Assembly (NCBI GenBank): GCA_022710975.1
Contig: JAKLGA010000023.1
Span: 1-64,000 of the forward strand
Origin: Myxococcota bacterium
Lineage (GTDB): Bacteria; Myxococcota; B64-G9
Reading direction: 5' to 3'
Length of the DNA stretch: 64,000 bases
Both the position numbers and the translations under genes were made by a program. Each line of letters opens with the position of its first letter. Position 1 is the first letter of the stretch. Under the pieces are notes generated by a model that ran no database searches, was not told the DNA's origin, and saw only the letters and a program-made list of their open reading frames with translations. Positions 23,271-31,498 of the stretch are shown piece by piece.

Positions 23271-24754
23271 ACCCGGCGGGCTGGCAGGGCGCCCTGCCCG
23301 TGCTGCTGGTCGGGCTGGCCGGGCTCAGCCTGGCCGCGATGGGGCCGCTGCTGCCTCACCTGCGGCGGGTCGCGCTGTGCCTGGGGTTGGCGGCGCTGCT
23401 CGGGGCGCTGGCGGCGGTGGCGGTGCTCTGGCCCGGGGCGCCTGAGACGCTGCTCGGCGGCGGCGGCCTCAGGCCGGACGGCTACGCCCTGTTCGTGCAG
23501 GCCGCGGTGCTGCTGTGCGCCGTGTTCGCGCTGCTGTTCGGCTGGCACGCCGGCGAGGACTGGGCGCCCGGCTCGACCGGCCTGGTGCTGCTGGCCACCT
23601 CGGGGGTCTGCCTGCTGGCCCTGGCGGTGGATCTGGTGGCCATCCTGACGGGCCTGGTGGCGGCCATGCTGCCGCTGCTCGGCCTGAGCGCGGCCTCGCC
23701 CGGGCTGCACGGCCGGGAGGCGGCCCTGAAGAGCCTGCTGGCGACCACCCTGGGCGCGGGCCTGCTCGGGCTCGGCGTGGCGCTGGTCGCCAGCCAGACG
23801 GGCACCACCCTGCTGTCCGCGCTGCCCGGGGAGCTCGAGCACCTGGGCTGGCTCGGTGACCGGCCGCTGCTGGTGGCCGGGCTGGCGCTGTGCCTGGCGG
23901 GGCTGTGCGTGTTCATGGCGGCCGTGCCGTTCCACATGCTGTTCCCCGACGCGGTCGAGGGCGCGCCCACGCCGGCCGCCATGCTGCTGACCGGCGGCCT
24001 CCTGGTGGCGGGGCTGGCCGCGACGGGGCGGGTGGTGCTGTGCGGCTTCGGGGACGCGGTGCTGTCCGGGCCGGGCTACCTGGCCTGGACCGAGGTGCTG
24101 CACGGCCTGGGGGTGGTCACCATCCTGGCCGCCAACGCGCTGGCGCTGGTCCAGCGGCGCCTGAAGCGCCTGCTGGCCTGCCTGGCCTCGGGACAGGTCG
24201 GCCTGGCGCTGGTCACCCTGGCCGCCGCCGGCGTGCTCCAGTCGCGCAGCCCGGAGGAGCTCGACCGGGCGCTGGGCGGGCTGCTGGCATTCCTGGCCGT
24301 GCACAGCCTGACCTGGGTGTGCCTGTTCGTGGCCGTCGGCAGCGCGGTCACCGAGGCCGGCAGCGATCCCAAGCTGGGCCACCTGGATGGCCTGGCGCAG
24401 CGCTCGCCCTGGCTGGCGGCCGCGGTCGGGCTGTCGCTGCTGTGCATGTCGGGCTTGCCGCTGACCGCGGGCTTCTTCGCCCGCATGTACCTGCTGGAGA
24501 CCATGGTGGCCGCGGGCTGGACCGCCAGCGCCGTGGCGGTGGCCCTCAGCGTGGGGCTGGTGCTGGTGATGAGCCTGGGCCTGGTGGGGGCCATGGTCCT
24601 GCGCCCGCCGCGCGAGGGCGTGACGGTGCGCTCGTCCCTGGCGGTGAGCCTGGTGGCCGGGCTGGCCTCGCTGGTGATCCTGGGCCTTGGCCTGCTGCCC
24701 GGCGGCTTGATGGATCTGGCGGTGCGCGCGGCCGGCTCCATGCTCGGCCGCTGA
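23267..24754 (+). CDS. nuoN: NuoN-like antiporter-type subunit with altered proton channel
   Basis: The best start is TTG at 23267, overlapping the nuoM stop (TTGA) with GGGGAGGGG upstream; it gives 495 aa, close to the family's usual 480-490. The protein has about 14 helices, with AAVPFHMLFPDAVEGAPTPAA and RRLKRLLACLASGQVG as recognisable NuoN signatures. The TM5 glutamate is lost (AILTGLVAAML), the TM7 lysine is Phe (CVFMAAVPFH), the TM8 lysine region is TGGLLVAG, and the TM12 lysine of GFIGKF is Arg (GFFARM). It ends the operon; its stop is 14 bases from a convergent gene. Confidence 0.82.
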   Translation: MNPAGWQGALPVLLVGLAGLSLAAMGPLLPHLRRVALCLGLAALLGALAAVAVLWPGAPETLLGGGGLRPDGYALFVQAAVLLCAVFALLFGWHAGEDWAPGSTGLVLLATSGVCLLALAVDLVAILTGLVAAMLPLLGLSAASPGLHGREAALKSLLATTLGAGLLGLGVALVASQTGTTLLSALPGELEHLGWLGDRPLLVAGLALCLAGLCVFMAAVPFHMLFPDAVEGAPTPAAMLLTGGLLVAGLAATGRVVLCGFGDAVLSGPGYLAWTEVLHGLGVVTILAANALALVQRRLKRLLACLASGQVGLALVTLAAAGVLQSRSPEELDRALGGLLAFLAVHSLTWVCLFVAVGSAVTEAGSDPKLGHLDGLAQRSPWLAAAVGLSLLCMSGLPLTAGFFARMYLLETMVAAGWTASAVAVALSVGLVLVMSLGLVGAMVLRPPREGVTVRSSLAVSLVAGLASLVILGLGLLPGGLMDLAVRAAGSMLGR

Positions 24755-24768
24755 GGCCGGCGCCCGGG

Positions 24769-25937
24769 TCAGTCCGGCCAGGGCGTCCAGCTCAGGGCGT
24801 AGAACAGCATCACGTCCCCGTACAGGAAGCCGGTCAGGTAGCGCGACTCCAGGCTGAGGACCGGCCCGGCGCCGGGCGCCAGGGGGATGTCGGCCCCTGC
24901 CAGGCGGTCGCGCAGCGCGGGCCACTGGGCGAGCTCGGAGGCCAGGCGCGCCAGGCGTACCTCGTCGCCGTGGGCCAGCGCCGCGCCGAAGCCCAGGCCG
25001 GTGGCGCTCAGGCCGATGCCCAGCGCGATCGGCCCCGAGTCCAGGTCCGTGGCGCCCGCCTGGCCGCCCGGGTGCTCGGCGAAGCCGGCCAGCAGGCCCC
25101 AGTCGAGCCAGAAGAGCTCCGTGTATCGCCGGTAGAGCCTGGCCGAGAGCTCCGGGGCCAGGTGCGCCAGGAGATCCAGGCGCAGGGACAGGTCGCAGCC
25201 GCGCGGGGCGCCGCCGGGCAGCCGGCTCCACGGCAGGCCGTGGGCCGGGTCCAGGCCGGCCTGCTCCAGCCAGGTGAGGTGCGCGCGGATGGCGCCGGCT
25301 GCGTCCGCGCGGCCCGTCAGCCGATCGCGCAGCCGCAGCGACAGGAGCACCGGCACGCTGTCGTAGGGCCAGGTGACGCCCGGGCAGGAGCGCAGCGGCC
25401 GCCCGCCCGCGTGCCTCGCGGCGCGCAGCAGCAGCGCGGACAGGTGGGCGTGCAGGGGCTCGAAGCGCGCTCCGCCGCCCGCCAGGCGGTAGGCGCCCAG
25501 CGCCAGGTTGAGCGAGCCGAGGTAGGTGGCCTCGTCGCGGTAGCTGCGCAACGCCTCCAGCCGGCCGCCCGGGGGCTTCAGCCGCGCGGCGACCGCCTGC
25601 TGGGCCAGCTCGAGCAGCGGCTCGATCCGCGCCAGCAGCTCCGCCCTGGCGCCCGGCTCGCGCAGCGCCAGGTTGGCGTAGGCCAGGGCGGGGAAGACGA
25701 AGGGGAACAGATCCCCTCGGGGAACACGCGGCACTCCGCGCGCACCCTGGCGGCGTAGGCCGCCGGATCCGCCAGCAGCCCGTCGAAGGCCTGGCGCAGG
25801 CGTGTCCGCGCCTCGGCCAGGGCGGGGTGCGCTCCGCCCGCGCCGGAGGCCGGGGCGGAGGCTGGCCCGGTCAGGACGGCGATCACCAGCGCGGCGCCCG
25901 CGGCGCGCGCGAACGCTCTCGGACCCGGGCGTCGCAT
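24769..25937 (-). pseudogene. Hypothetical exported protein, reading frame broken by a +/-1 shift at 25713-25716
   Basis: One gene is split over two frames. The N-terminal part starts at 25937 with a signal peptide (ALVIAVLTGPASAPASG) and reads to ECRVFPEG. The protein continues in another frame as DLFPFVFPALAYANLAL and runs to 24769. Adding one base to the four-C run at 25713-25716 (GGGG on the coding strand) joins them into a single protein of about 389 aa. The C-terminal part is helical, with GGAPRGCDLSLRLDLLAHL and a final YLTGFLYGDVMLFYALSWTPWPD, and looks like an alpha/alpha-toroid-type protein. The break may be a sequencing error in a homopolymer or a real mutation. No function is assigned. 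Confidence 0.7.
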
Positions 25938-25957
25938 GCGCGCCGTGGGCTCGCGCC

Positions 25958-26569
25958 TCAGGCGTCCGGCGCCTTGGGGCCGGACCCGTGGCTGGCGGTC
26001 GGGAAGGCCGCGGCCTGGGAGGCCGCCCGCTTGCGCAGCACGGCGAACACCACCAGGGCGACGATGATCAGCGCCATGACCCAGCGGCCGTGGCGGGTCC
26101 AGAAACCCATGCGGGCGTCCGAGATGGGGTAGGCCTCGACGAACTTCTTGCCGCCGGCCTTCTTCTCGAAGGCGTTGACCAGCGCCTGGGAGAGCTCCCG
26201 CTGGTTCGGATCGGCGACCTTGGCCGGCTCGAGCGGGAGGAACTCGAAGGTCGAGTCATCGACCCACTTGAGCATGATCGGCTCGCAGCTCCACCAGGCG
26301 AAGTAGGCCCAGAACAGGCCGAAGATCTCGCACTGGTAGCCGACCTTCTGCCCGGCGAACAGGGCCTTGAACTCGGCCTTGCCCTCCTCGGGCACCTGGA
26401 GCTCGGCGGCCATCGAGTCGATGATGTCGTCGGTGATGTCGGCCACGTCGAAGGCGTCCTGGCCCGAGTGGTAGATCACCTGGGCCCGGGCCGGCGCGGC
26501 CAGGCCGGTCAGCCCCACCAGGACGAGCGCGCCCAGGCAGGCGCTCCAGCAGCGGATGTTGCGGCTCAT
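25958..26569 (-). CDS. Hypothetical exported single-pass membrane protein
   Basis: The ATG overlaps the selB stop (ATGA). The 203-aa product has a signal peptide (about 1-29, ARA-Q) and a conserved-looking middle part with two Cys (VGYQCEIFGLFWAYFAWWSCEPIML) that may form a disulfide or a short amphipathic hairpin. A second hydrophobic helix lies at about 163-178 (RWVMALIIVALVVFAVL), followed by a basic and Ser/Pro tail. The topology is periplasmic domain outside, short tail inside. I do not recognise the family. Translational overlap with selB suggests co-expression, not necessarily a shared role. Confidence 0.7.
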   Translation of the reverse strand: MSRNIRCWSACLGALVLVGLTGLAAPARAQVIYHSGQDAFDVADITDDIIDSMAAELQVPEEGKAEFKALFAGQKVGYQCEIFGLFWAYFAWWSCEPIMLKWVDDSTFEFLPLEPAKVADPNQRELSQALVNAFEKKAGGKKFVEAYPISDARMGFWTRHGRWVMALIIVALVVFAVLRKRAASQAAAFPTASHGSGPKAPDA

Positions 26570-28563
26570 CGACTCTCCCCTTTCTCTTCGAGGACAGGGG
26601 CCACGGCGGCCCCGGGTTGGACCTGGGCGGGGGCACGGCGCAGCACGCGCTTGTCGCCCACGCGCAGGGTGACCTTCAGGCGGTCGAAGTACTCGGCCAG
26701 CGGGATGACGTGCTTGCGGCTGCCGCCGACCATGCCCTTGAACTCCTGGGTGGTGATGGCCTGGTGCGCCTGCAGGTGGGCCACCAGGCGCTGCTCGAGC
26801 TCGGCCAGCGCCTCGGCGTGGATGAACAGATCGCCGGTCAGGTGAACCAGGCGCCGCTCGCGCACCAGGTGGCGCAGGAGCTCCTGCACCTCGGCCGCCG
26901 GGCGGCCGGTCTTCTGCGCGGCCTCCTCCACCCGCGGCGGGGCCAGGCCCGCCTGGCGGTAGGCCCCCTCGAGCTCGGCCTCCAGGCTGGCGCCGGCTGC
27001 GTCCAGGGCCACCCGGTGGGTGCTCAGCCGGGCGAGCTCGGCCTCCAGGCGGGCGCGTCCGGCGCGCTCCAGGCCGGCCATCACCAGGCGGAACAGGCGC
27101 GGATCCAGCTCGGCGTCCAGCGAGGCGCGCAGGCTCTCGGCCGGCATGCCGGGCAGGAGCGGCTGGGCGGCGTGGAAGTCCCTGAGCTGGGCCTCGGCCC
27201 GGTCCTGCAGATCGCGCACGACCTCGCCCGAGGCGTACCTGGCCGGATCCCGGTCGAGCTTGACGGCCGCCTGGCGGGCCAGCATCGGCTCCAGCTCGCG
27301 CTCCACGGTCCGCCGGCCGTGGCCGGTGCGCAGGCTGAGCCCGGAAAGGTCCTCCCCGCCCAGCCCCGCGCGGCGCAGCAGCACCTCCAGCCGCTCGCCC
27401 AGCGAGCCGTGCTCGAGCCGGTCCAGGTCCTGCAGCCAGGCCTCGGCCTGGCGGCGCTGGAAGCGCGGCGGCAACACGGCCAGGATCGGGCCGCCGGCGA
27501 AGGTGGTGCCCCGACCGGCCAGGGTGGTGGTGCCGCGCAGCAGGTAGCGCTGGCCGGGCAGCGCCGCCACGGGCTCCTCGCAGTGCAGCCGGGCGTAGGC
27601 CCGCTCGCCCGGCAGCAGGCTGTCGCGGCCCACGAGCTGGACGGTGGCCATGCTGTGCGCGGTGCCGGTGTGGAGCTGCATCTGGGTGCGCGTGCGCAGC
27701 GGCCGCGCGCCGGGCAGGAGCTCCAGGCCGCACTCGAGCACCGCCTCGGCGCGCAGCTCCCCGGCGTGGGTCAGCACCTGGCCGCGGCGGATCTCGGTGC
27801 GCTCGATCCCGCTCAGGTTGATCGCAAGCCGCTGGCCGGCCTGGGCCGTCTCAAGGGTATGACCGTGGCTCTGCAGACCCCGCACCTTGAGCCCCCCGAG
27901 CCGGCCGCCGGGATCGGGCACCACGGCCACCTCGTCCTCGAGCCGGAGCTGCCCGGAGACCAGGGTGCCGGTGACCACCGTGCCGAAGCCGGTCTTGCTG
28001 AAGGAGCGGTCCACGGCGAGGAACGCGGGGGCGTCGGCCGGGCGCTTCTCCACGGCCGACCCGAGCCGGCGCAGCGTCTGACGCAGCGCATCCAGGCCTG
28101 CCCCGGTGCGGGCAGAGACCGGTACGACGGGCGCCTCCTCCAGGAAGGTCCCGGTCAGCTCCTTGCGGAGATCCTCGGTCACCAGCCCGAGCCACTCGGG
28201 GTCCACCAGATCCACCTTGTTGAGCGCCACGAAGCCGTTGCGGATCCCCAGCAGGCCGCAGATGTCCAGGTGCTCGCGGGTCTGGGGCATGACACCCTCG
28301 TCCGCGGCGATCACCAGCATGACCAGATCGATGCCCCCTGTGCCGGCCACCATGTTGGCCACGAAGCGTTCGTGGCCGGGCACGTCCACGATTCCGACCC
28401 GCAGATCCTCGCCCAGCTCGAGGTGGGCGAAACCGAGATCGATGGTGATTCCCCTGGCTTGCTCCTCCGGCAAGCGGTCGGTATCCACACCCGTCAGGGC
28501 CCGCACCAAGGCGGTCTTGCCGTGATCGATGTGCCCGGCGGTGCCGACGACCAGGGTGCGCAT
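26566..28563 (-). CDS. selB: Selenocysteine-specific elongation factor SelB
   Basis: The start at 28563 gives MRTLVVGTAGHIDHGKT, the usual SelB N-terminus; an upstream ATG at 28602 would add 13 unlikely residues. The 665-aa protein has the GTPase G motifs (GHIDHGKT, DVPGHE, NKVD) and the SelB signature RLPEEQARGITIDLGFAHL. EF-Tu-like beta barrels and C-terminal winged-helix domains follow (about 430-660, ending ITTQEFKGMVGGSRKHVIPLAEYFD), which bind the SECIS hairpin of mRNA. SelB delivers Sec-tRNA to in-frame UGA codons, so the organism should encode selA, selC, selD and at least one selenoprotein elsewhere; none is visible here. Confidence 0.95.
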   Translation of the reverse strand: MRTLVVGTAGHIDHGKTALVRALTGVDTDRLPEEQARGITIDLGFAHLELGEDLRVGIVDVPGHERFVANMVAGTGGIDLVMLVIAADEGVMPQTREHLDICGLLGIRNGFVALNKVDLVDPEWLGLVTEDLRKELTGTFLEEAPVVPVSARTGAGLDALRQTLRRLGSAVEKRPADAPAFLAVDRSFSKTGFGTVVTGTLVSGQLRLEDEVAVVPDPGGRLGGLKVRGLQSHGHTLETAQAGQRLAINLSGIERTEIRRGQVLTHAGELRAEAVLECGLELLPGARPLRTRTQMQLHTGTAHSMATVQLVGRDSLLPGERAYARLHCEEPVAALPGQRYLLRGTTTLAGRGTTFAGGPILAVLPPRFQRRQAEAWLQDLDRLEHGSLGERLEVLLRRAGLGGEDLSGLSLRTGHGRRTVERELEPMLARQAAVKLDRDPARYASGEVVRDLQDRAEAQLRDFHAAQPLLPGMPAESLRASLDAELDPRLFRLVMAGLERAGRARLEAELARLSTHRVALDAAGASLEAELEGAYRQAGLAPPRVEEAAQKTGRPAAEVQELLRHLVRERRLVHLTGDLFIHAEALAELEQRLVAHLQAHQAITTQEFKGMVGGSRKHVIPLAEYFDRLKVTLRVGDKRVLRRAPAQVQPGAAVAPVLEEKGESR

Positions 28564-28590
28564 GAGCAGGGACTTGTAGCAGAGGTCGCG

Positions 28591-28617
28591 CTCCGGGATC
28601 AAGCCCCGGAGTTTTTT
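28591..28617 (+). terminator. Terminator-like hairpin in the selB/zinc-ribbon divergent gap
   Basis: CTCCGGG and CCCGGAG form a perfect 7-bp stem with a 7-base loop, followed at once by six T on the plus strand. That is the form of a rho-independent terminator, yet no plus-strand gene ends here. On the minus strand the same hairpin lies 28-48 bases upstream of the selB start and would be part of its leader. Confidence 0.5.
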
Positions 28618-28618
28618 C

Positions 28619-28648
28619 TTGCTTCCACGAGACCCCTGGAATTACTAT
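28619..28648 (+). promoter_or_regulatory. Candidate sigma70-type promoter for the zinc-ribbon gene
   Basis: TTGCTT (28619-28624), an 18-base spacer and TACTAT (28643-28648) end 50 bases before the start codon at 28699, in an unusually AT-rich stretch. Confidence 0.35.
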
Positions 28649-28698
28649 TTTTTCCAGCTATCCGGCGGGTGTCGTGGACCCCTTGAGAGGTCGAGTCA

Positions 28699-30738
28699 AT
28701 GGAAGCGGCATGTCCCCAGTGCCAGATGCACTACGAGGTCGGTGAGGAGCATCTCCAGGCGGGCGGACCGGTGGTGTGCCCGACCTGCCAGGTGGCCCTC
28801 GTGTTCGTCCAACCAGGCACGAACACCCCGCTCGATCCTCAGCCGGCCTACGGCGCTCCGGCCCCTGCGCCCGAGCCACCCGCTCCGGCTCCCGAGGCGC
28901 CTGCCCCGCCCACGCCGGGCCCCGCTGAGGCGGCGGTCGCCGCCCCTGCGTGGGAAACGCCGGCCTGGCCCGCCAGCCCCGAGCCCGCGGCTCCACCCGC
29001 GGTCGAGGCCGCGCCCGTGGCCGAAGCTCCTCCGGCGCCTCCCCCTTCCGTCCCCCGCGGCTGGGATGCGGGCGAGCTGCTGTGGGGCAAGGCGCCCGTG
29101 CCGACCGCGCCGGTCGTGTCTGCTCCACCCGTGGAGCAGCCGGCCCCAGGGGTCGAGGTCTCCGCCCCTCATGCGGCGGAGGCGGCTCCGGTGGTCGAGG
29201 TCCCACCTCCACCCCCGATGCTCGCGCCAGAGATCCCGGCTCCTCCCGCGGTGGAGTCGGCTCCCGAGGTCACGGCCCCCCCCGCGGTGGAGTCGGCGCC
29301 CGAGGTCACGGCCCCCCCCGCGGTGGAGTCGGTGCCCGAGGTCACGGCCCCCCCCGCCCTGGAGCCCCCTGCGGTCGGCTCGGCCTGGGGAGACATGAGC
29401 TTCGAGGGCCAGGGCGCGCCCCCTGCCGGGCCCGTGGCCGAGAGCGTGGCCCCTCCGGCCGGCAGCCCGCCGCCGCCGCCCTCGCCGCAGCAACTGGGTG
29501 ACTGGGCCGACGCCGCCGCCCGCTGGGCGGCCAGCGGCTTCTCCGCCGACCAGATGCCCGCCTTCGTGAAAAACCGCGACGCGCAGGCCGACGCGGTCGC
29601 GTCCAGCGCGCCGCCTCCCGTCGCCTCGCAGCCCCCGGTCGAAGCCGTGGTGGCCCCCGTGGCGGCCCCCGTGGTGGCCTCCGTGGTGGCCGCTCCACCC
29701 GTGCCTCCGTCGGGCGTGGTGACAGGCAGCCTGCTGTCTCCGCCCCCCGCGCCCCGGGTGGCGCCGCCCCCGCTGCCGGCCCAGCCCGCCCAGGCGGCCG
29801 GGGCGCCTCCGCCGCTGCCCAGGGACGCCCCGCCGCCGTTGGATCTCCCCAGCCCGGGGGAGACGGCTGGAGGGGCGCGCAAGAGCACCTACGTGATGCG
29901 CGGCTCGGGCGAGGGCACCGGGGAGGAGATGCCCCCCTGGATGGCGGAGAGCGCTCCGCCGCCCCCCGCGCCCGCCGTCGTGGTGCCGGTCAAGCCCATG
30001 AGCTTCGAGCCGCCCCCCGAGCCCGCCCGGGTGGTGAGCGCGCCGCCTGCACCTGCCAAGTCCGGATTTCCCACCCTGCTGGTGGTGGTGATCGTGCTCC
30101 TGCTGGTCGGGGGCGGCGGCTACGCGGGCTACTACTTCTACATGCAGTCGCAGCAGGGCGCAGGCGCGGACGCGCCGGTGGGGGACACGCCCCAGCCGCA
30201 GCCGCCCAACCCCGTGCCTGACCCGCCGAAGCCGGCCGACGTGCAGCCGACCGCCGATGCAGGCGTGGAGGCGGCCAGCGCCGCCGACGCGGGCCCGGCA
30301 GAGGCCACGGGCGTCGACGCCGTCGCGCCCAAGCCGGCCAAGCCGGAGGAAAAGCCCGGTCCGGACGAGCCCGGCAAGGTGGCGGTGGTCAAGCCGGTGA
30401 AGCCCGTGCCTGACAAGCCGGCGCCCGATCGGCCCGCGCCCGACAAGCCCGGTCCGATCAAGGTGACCGCCAAGGCCCAGGAGATCGCCCTGGGCCACTA
30501 CAAGACCGGGAACAACCTCATCCGCCAGCAGAAGTTCGCGGCCGCCATCAAGGAGTTCCAGAAGGCCCTCAAGGTGGATCCCACCCTGGCGCTCGCGCAC
30601 CGGGGGCTGGGCATCGCCTACGCGCAGATGCGGCAGAACAAGCAGGCCTGCGGGGCCTACAAGTCCTACATGAAGATGCTGCCCAAGGACTCCAAGGAGA
30701 TCCCCACCCTGCAGAAGATCCTCGAAGGCTGCAAGTAG
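28699..30738 (+). CDS. Zinc-ribbon, single-pass membrane, TPR-domain protein
   Basis: The 679-aa protein begins with an MJ0042-type zinc ribbon (C5-x2-C8 and C27-x2-C30). A long Pro/Ala/Val/Glu-rich region follows (about 45-450), then one transmembrane helix (about 457-480, LLVVVIVLLLVGGGGYAGYYF), a second Pro/Lys linker, and at least two TPR units at about 590-660 (ALGHYKTGNNLIRQQKFAAAIKEFQKAL). The order zinc ribbon, disordered linker, TM, TPR resembles myxobacterial motility and envelope proteins such as AgmX/GltJ, but identity with them is not claimed. The TPR end should be periplasmic and the zinc ribbon cytoplasmic. Confidence 0.78.
   Translation: MEAACPQCQMHYEVGEEHLQAGGPVVCPTCQVALVFVQPGTNTPLDPQPAYGAPAPAPEPPAPAPEAPAPPTPGPAEAAVAAPAWETPAWPASPEPAAPPAVEAAPVAEAPPAPPPSVPRGWDAGELLWGKAPVPTAPVVSAPPVEQPAPGVEVSAPHAAEAAPVVEVPPPPPMLAPEIPAPPAVESAPEVTAPPAVESAPEVTAPPAVESVPEVTAPPALEPPAVGSAWGDMSFEGQGAPPAGPVAESVAPPAGSPPPPPSPQQLGDWADAAARWAASGFSADQMPAFVKNRDAQADAVASSAPPPVASQPPVEAVVAPVAAPVVASVVAAPPVPPSGVVTGSLLSPPPAPRVAPPPLPAQPAQAAGAPPPLPRDAPPPLDLPSPGETAGGARKSTYVMRGSGEGTGEEMPPWMAESAPPPPAPAVVVPVKPMSFEPPPEPARVVSAPPAPAKSGFPTLLVVVIVLLLVGGGGYAGYYFYMQSQQGAGADAPVGDTPQPQPPNPVPDPPKPADVQPTADAGVEAASAADAGPAEATGVDAVAPKPAKPEEKPGPDEPGKVAVVKPVKPVPDKPAPDRPAPDKPGPIKVTAKAQEIALGHYKTGNNLIRQQKFAAAIKEFQKALKVDPTLALAHRGLGIAYAQMRQNKQACGAYKSYMKMLPKDSKEIPTLQKILEGCK
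29242..29349. repeat. Three tandem 36-bp coding repeats
   Basis: Three in-frame copies of a 36-bp unit encode PPAVESAPEVTA (last copy ESVPEV). The copies differ at only a few bases. They lie in the disordered cytoplasmic linker of the zinc-ribbon/TPR protein. Confidence 0.85.
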
Positions 30739-30758
30739 GCCGGGATCCGGGGGCGGGC

Positions 30759-31382
30759 TCAGAACAGCAGCGCCGGCACGGGGCGCCAGTCGGTGCCGTC
30801 CGACTCGAAGGTGGCCATCAGCCGGTCGCGGTGCGTGCGCTTGCCGTCCTTGGTGAAGTCGGCGTCGAGCACCACGCTCCAGCGGTACACCTCGCCGTGC
30901 GGCCTGGGCTGGCCGAGCTCCACGATCGCCAGCGCAGGCTCCGCGCCCAGGCGGGCGGCGGCCTCGGGCTGGAGCATGGCCAGGACCTGCTCCGGGCTGG
31001 GCGCCGGCACTCCGCCGCGCTTCCAGGCCTTCTCGAGCTCGCCGAGCTGCAGCGAGACCAGCTTGCTGCCGGCGTAGTGCACCTCGGTCTGCCTGTAGAT
31101 GAACACGCGGTAGCCGCGGGTGGCGTACAGGTTCACCTTGAGCAGGCAGGTCTTTTGCTTGCGGGGCTTGCCCCCAGGGCCGGCCAGCTCGATCTCGCCG
31201 GCCGCGCAGGCGCCCAGGAGCTCCACGTCGGCCACCGTCTGATCGGGAGCCTGGGTCTTCCAGCGGGCCGCCAGGTCCTGCTGTAGCTTCTTCTCCGACG
31301 GCGCGGCCGGCCCCGCCTGGACGGCGCCACAGCACAGCGCGAGGGACGCGACAACCAGGCTGACAGACATGAGCGCTTTCAT
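30759..31382 (-). CDS. Hypothetical exported protein
   Basis: The start at 31382 follows AGGGAGAC. The 207-aa product has a signal peptide (about 1-24, VQA-GPA) and then a compact alpha/beta domain with a Cys pair (LLGACAAGEIEL, QKTCLLKVNLYATRGY). The C-terminal half carries HGEVYRWSVVLDADFTKDGKRTHRDRLMATFES, which looks like a cystatin- or NTF2-like curved sheet. There is no lipobox after the signal peptide, so it is probably periplasmic. I do not recognise the family. It is divergent from the CHAT gene, with a 116-bp gap. Confidence 0.7.
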   Translation of the reverse strand: MKALMSVSLVVASLALCCGAVQAGPAAPSEKKLQQDLAARWKTQAPDQTVADVELLGACAAGEIELAGPGGKPRKQKTCLLKVNLYATRGYRVFIYRQTEVHYAGSKLVSLQLGELEKAWKRGGVPAPSPEQVLAMLQPEAAARLGAEPALAIVELGQPRPHGEVYRWSVVLDADFTKDGKRTHRDRLMATFESDGTDWRPVPALLF

Positions 31383-31498
31383 CGGTGTCTCCCTGTCGGG
31401 TCGATTCGCGCGTTTCCTAGCACGTCCGGCCGGGTTTTGGTAGCCTCTTCGCGGCGGGAGGAACGAGGCGTTCTTCTCCGTCTTCTGGGAGCGTGTGG

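Noticed and set aside
31439-31452. GG-N10-GC sigma54-like site before the CHAT gene
   Set aside because: Only the GG and GC dinucleotides and a few other bases match; such spacing is frequent by chance in GC-rich DNA.
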